Shown: piece by piece, positions 12,353-13,011 of the stretch
How positions within the stretch are numbered: position 1 is the first letter of the stretch
Layout: each line of letters begins with the position of its first letter
From: Chrysochromulina tobinii
Taxonomy: Eukaryota > Haptophyta > Prymnesiales > Chrysochromulinaceae
NCBI GenBank assembly: GCA_001275005.1
Contig: JWZX01001741.1
Coordinates: 1 to 13,011 of the forward strand
Reading direction: 5' to 3'
Length of the DNA stretch: 13,011 nucleotides
The notes under the pieces: generated by a model
Seen by the model: only the letters and a program-made list of their open reading frames with translations
Database searches by the model: none
What the model was told of the DNA's origin: nothing
Translations under genes and position numbers: made by a program

Positions 12353-13011
12353 GATGAAGGGTGCATCAGATTCATCTCAGTTCATACGAACCAGTCTGAG
12401 GCAGAGGAGCAGCGAGATCGACTACAGGTCGACCGCCAGCACACACAGACACGCGCACCGACCACCGTACATAAACACACTCTCAACACGGCACACAACA
12501 GGTGTTCCGTGCTCCCTTAAACTGTACAGTAAACTTCGTCACGCTGCAGGGGTTGCCCGGTTGCCGTGCATTCAGGGTTAACAGGTAGTTCCATTCCGCG
12601 TATGAATTCATAGGTCAAGGTCGGGTAAATGCGTAAAAACTGATTGGAGCAACATGCAACATCATGTTCGGAACATCATTTCAGATTACAGATTTCTCGT
12701 TATGTTACTTGAATCTCAAATTGTAACTCGCAGACAAAAAATGAAGTCTGTGGCCGCGTCATAACTGACTCCCTGACTGAGAGTCTGACTGACTTTCTGA
12801 CTGACTTTAGACTTGTACGTGAAAGCGAGAAGCGTCCACGCACGTGCGTTGGGAAAATGCTCATCCCAGCGCTTGCTTGTCAAGAGTTGGTTTTGACGCG
12901 TGACGCCTGACTGTGCCGACAGGTTACGGGGTCGACCCTGTCCACGCGCCCGCCGAACTTCTTCGCCCTCGTCATGCCACCGCTCGATCAAATTACAATT
13001 TCTTCACCAGG
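12353..13011. other. 3' flank of the giant gene
   Basis: This is 659 nt with no supported gene. It is more AT-rich than the coding DNA, especially from 12580 to 12740. It holds a CA-rich stretch (about 12435-12500), the palindrome ACTGTACAGT (12521-12530), the palindrome TATGAATTCATA (12601-12612), a 12-nt tandem repeat (12773-12808) and a GGGTCGACCC palindrome near 12930. No tRNA fold or poly(A) signal is clear. An open frame on the minus strand at 12716-12991 lacks an ATG. Confidence 0.4.
12773..12808. repeat. Three tandem 12-nt units
   Basis: The units are CTGACTGAGAGT (12773-12784), CTGACTGACTTT (12785-12796) and CTGACTGACTTT (12797-12808). They lie in noncoding flank DNA about 420 nt after the giant gene's stop. 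No function is evident; this is a simple minisatellite. Confidence 0.85.

Noticed and set aside
12900-12945. tRNA-like T arm near GGTTACGGGGTCGACCC
   Set aside because: The hairpin comes from a local palindrome (GGGTCGACCC and GACAGG/CCTGTC); there are no acceptor, D or anticodon arms at the right distances.
12716-12991. Possible small gene on the minus strand in the 3' flank (91 codons)
   Set aside because: The frame has no ATG at all (it opens at a TTG), part of it is the 12-nt repeat, and no motif is recognised.
1-13011. Bacterial origin, such as a GC-rich myxobacterium with eukaryote-like kinases
   Set aside because: The GT-AG intron with branch site, AT-rich spacers, lack of Shine-Dalgarno sites, CAG polyglutamine and TKL features fit a eukaryotic nuclear genome better.

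Overview
The window looks like nuclear DNA of a protist, most likely a GC-rich single-celled alga. The reasons are a tyrosine-kinase-like (TKL) protein kinase of eukaryotic type, a GT-AG intron with a recognisable branch point, a CAG/polyglutamine tract, GC-rich coding DNA separated by clearly more AT-rich spacers, and no Shine-Dalgarno sites or operon signals. A haptophyte-like alga would fit the composition, but nothing here fixes the lineage.

Layout, all genes on the + strand. (1) 1-194: 5' flank. (2) 195-1328: a complete TKL-type protein kinase with a degenerate glycine loop. (3) 1403-3196: a second, unrelated protein kinase with a long low-complexity basic N-terminus and a C-terminal catalytic domain. 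Its first ATG lies only 74 nt after the stop of the first kinase. (4) 3197-3522: AT-richer spacer. (5) 3523-12352: one giant alanine/glutamate-rich coiled-coil gene read as three coding blocks: 3523-10311, 10492-11149 and 11150-12352. The first junction is a 180-nt phase-0 intron. The second is a one-base frame change whose cause is unresolved. The joined protein would be about 2,880 residues. (6) 12353-13011: 3' flank with no supported gene.

The giant protein has repeats at several scales: an (Gly-Asp)11 tract, glycine-rich linkers, 35 codons of near-pure glutamine, a 28-residue duplication, a lysine/glutamate/alanine segment with recurrent Gln-Thr motifs, 21 tandem copies of an 11-residue unit, and three copies of a 21-residue (three-heptad) unit. 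It is best described as a long, partly helical scaffold; I do not recognise its family.

The most unusual point is the intron at 10312-10491. It consists of two abutting intron-like units of 94 and 86 nt, each with its own GT donor, CTGAT branch site 30 nt upstream of the end, and CTCAG acceptor. Their 3' ends also copy the 3' end of the upstream exon. This looks like a recent intron made and then enlarged by tandem duplication. The physical grouping of two kinases with a scaffold-like protein is suggestive, but no functional link can be shown from sequence.
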